Below are positions 5,395-6,395 of a stretch of 6,395 bases of DNA, piece by piece. Source of the stretch: Casp-actino8 sp039800005. GTDB taxonomy: Bacteria; Actinomycetota; Acidimicrobiia; Acidimicrobiales; Ilumatobacteraceae. The stretch covers positions 1 through 6,395 of the forward strand of contig JBDLRN010000076.1 of assembly GCA_039800005.1 (NCBI GenBank), in the 5' to 3' direction. How positions within the stretch are numbered: position 1 is the first letter of the stretch; each line of letters begins with the position of its first letter. A program made the translations under genes and the position numbers. The notes under the pieces were generated by a model. It made no database searches and was not told the DNA's origin. It was given only the letters and a program-made list of their open reading frames with translations.

Positions 5395-6395
5395 TCATGA
5401 CGCACCCCCGGACGGCAGGACGACCTGAACCAGGTCGACCGCTTCCCCGCGATCCACGAACCAGCCACGCCCGGGCGCCGACTCCACGAACGACAGATCG
5501 AGATCGAACACACCGAACAGTTCCACGTCGTCGTGGGCCGACGAACCGAGGATCAGACCAGTGCGCCGACGGCGCAGGTCGTGTAGCGGATGTTCGGGTC
5601 TCGCTCGCAACACCGCTGGGGTGACGGCCGCGACCAAGTGATGACCTCTCGTGAGCGCGTCGTTCACGTCGTGCGTCGTGAGTCGGCTCCACAACGACGG
5701 CGCGTCGTCGATCACCAGCAAGCCGGTGGCCGACGTGTCGTTCACCGCCGCGTGCCAGTCGTCGACGGATCCGATGCGATGAACGACACCATCTGAGTGA
5801 CATGCCGTCCACACCTCGGTCCATCGACGAAGAGCCGTGGTGCGACCCGAACCCCGCGGACCGATCATCAAGAACACCGTCGGCACATCGTGATGAAGGA
5901 CGATCGGTTCGAGATCGGTCGCTCGAACGGCGAACGCCTGATCCCCAGCGTCGTTCACGACCAGAGGCAACCGACGTGGTCGACGCACCTCGAATGTCGG
6001 AGGTTCAGGTGCGAGCACCCACTGCATCGTGGCTCCGATCGGTGTCGAACCGAGCGTCTTGTCGACTCGACATCGACCAGGGATCACCGGACCTTCGCCG
6101 CGCATCACCAGAACGTGATCGAAACGCTCACCGAGGCGCGACACCCCCACTGGGTCCCGAGTACACGTGGCCACGAGCGTCACGTCAGGTCGGCTGATGA
6201 CCGCCGTGAATCGTTCCCACAGACGAAGGTGATGACGACTGTTGCTCTGACGGTCGGACCAGAGGTCGAGGTCCTCGACGACCACGAGTGCACGTCGCGG
6301 TCGAACGGTCTCGACCTCACGCAACATGCGGTCGACTGTCTCGAGATCGTCGATACGACGACCCTCGAACCACACGATCAAGGGAACAGGCTCGA
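5395..6395 (-). CDS. Tandem FtsK/SpoIIIE (EccC-like) ATPase, C-terminal part
   Basis: The frame is open from the window edge (codon 6393-6391) to the TGA at 5397-5395, so the 5' end lies outside the window. About 332 residues are visible, numbered here from the TTG at 6381. They contain the end of one ATPase domain: Walker B ALVVVEDLDLW (31-41), then a sensor-like strand VTLVATCTR (67-75), then RLGERFDHVLVMR and PGRCRV. A second complete domain follows, with the Walker A-like GPRGSGRTT (174-182), Walker B GLLVIDDAP (220-228), and the ending RRTGLILGS...PGRGWFVDRGEAVDLVQVVLP, typical of FtsK/EccC modules. The Walker A Lys is replaced by Arg180, as in the degenerate later domains of EccC. Such proteins drive type VII-like secretion or DNA translocation. 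With several ATPase domains EccC is the closer model, but the N-terminal part (membrane or FHA segments) cannot be seen. The TTG at 6381 is internal, not a start. Confidence 0.85.
   Translation of the reverse strand, partial: EPVPLIVWFEGRRIDDLETVDRMLREVETVRPRRALVVVEDLDLWSDRQSNSRHHLRLWERFTAVISRPDVTLVATCTRDPVGVSRLGERFDHVLVMRGEGPVIPGRCRVDKTLGSTPIGATMQWVLAPEPPTFEVRRPRRLPLVVNDAGDQAFAVRATDLEPIVLHHDVPTVFLMIGPRGSGRTTALRRWTEVWTACHSDGVVHRIGSVDDWHAAVNDTSATGLLVIDDAPSLWSRLTTHDVNDALTRGHHLVAAVTPAVLRARPEHPLHDLRRRRTGLILGSSAHDDVELFGVFDLDLSFVESAPGRGWFVDRGEAVDLVQVVLPSGGAS

Noticed and set aside
4896..5624. Plus-strand open frame of 242 codons opposite the hydrolase and FtsK-like genes
   Set aside because: It is antisense to two conserved genes, has no recognisable domain, and has the typical composition of a reverse-frame shadow.

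Overview
The window looks like a chromosomal segment of a GC-rich actinobacterium, most likely of the Acidimicrobiia/Ilumatobacter type. This is inferred from high-GC codon use, the IspD-IspF-RlmB gene order, several genes that appear leaderless (a TANNNT -10 box 6-8 nt before the start codon and no Shine-Dalgarno sequence), and a tandem FtsK/EccC-type ATPase. No taxonomic search was possible.

Left part (1-663): the 3' part of a plus-strand uridine kinase gene (udk) ends just before a complete minus-strand tRNA-Thr(UGU) with an encoded CCA end. An 89-bp divergent region (664-752) carries a likely tRNA promoter on the minus strand and a palindrome-containing promoter on the plus strand.

Accessory island (about 732-1834): a compact two-gene plus-strand module encodes an XRE-type helix-turn-helix protein followed by a small nucleotidyltransferase-fold protein. 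It resembles an antitoxin/toxin pair of the AbiEii/DUF6036 kind. A perfect 10-bp palindrome overlaps the candidate -10 box immediately before the first start codon, which suggests autoregulation. The second gene seems to start inside the end of the first. A textbook AGGAGG lies 5 nt before a CTG that overlaps the upstream TGA stop.

Housekeeping block (1896-4038, minus strand): ispD, ispF and rlmB are overlapping or abutting and read as one operon (isoprenoid MEP pathway plus 23S rRNA 2'-O-methylation). The ispD start is 29 bp from a divergent CRP/FNR-family regulator gene (4068-4730). Two back-to-back TANNNT boxes, each 8 nt from its start codon, look like one symmetric bidirectional promoter.

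Right part (4722-6395, minus strand): a dienelactone-hydrolase-family alpha/beta hydrolase gene overlaps the end of the CRP gene tail to tail. It lies 7 bp downstream of a 5'-truncated gene for a tandem FtsK/SpoIIIE (EccC-like) ATPase whose last ATPase domain has Arg in place of the Walker A Lys. Nearly all of the window is coding. No CRISPR array, insertion sequence or convincing intrinsic terminator was seen.
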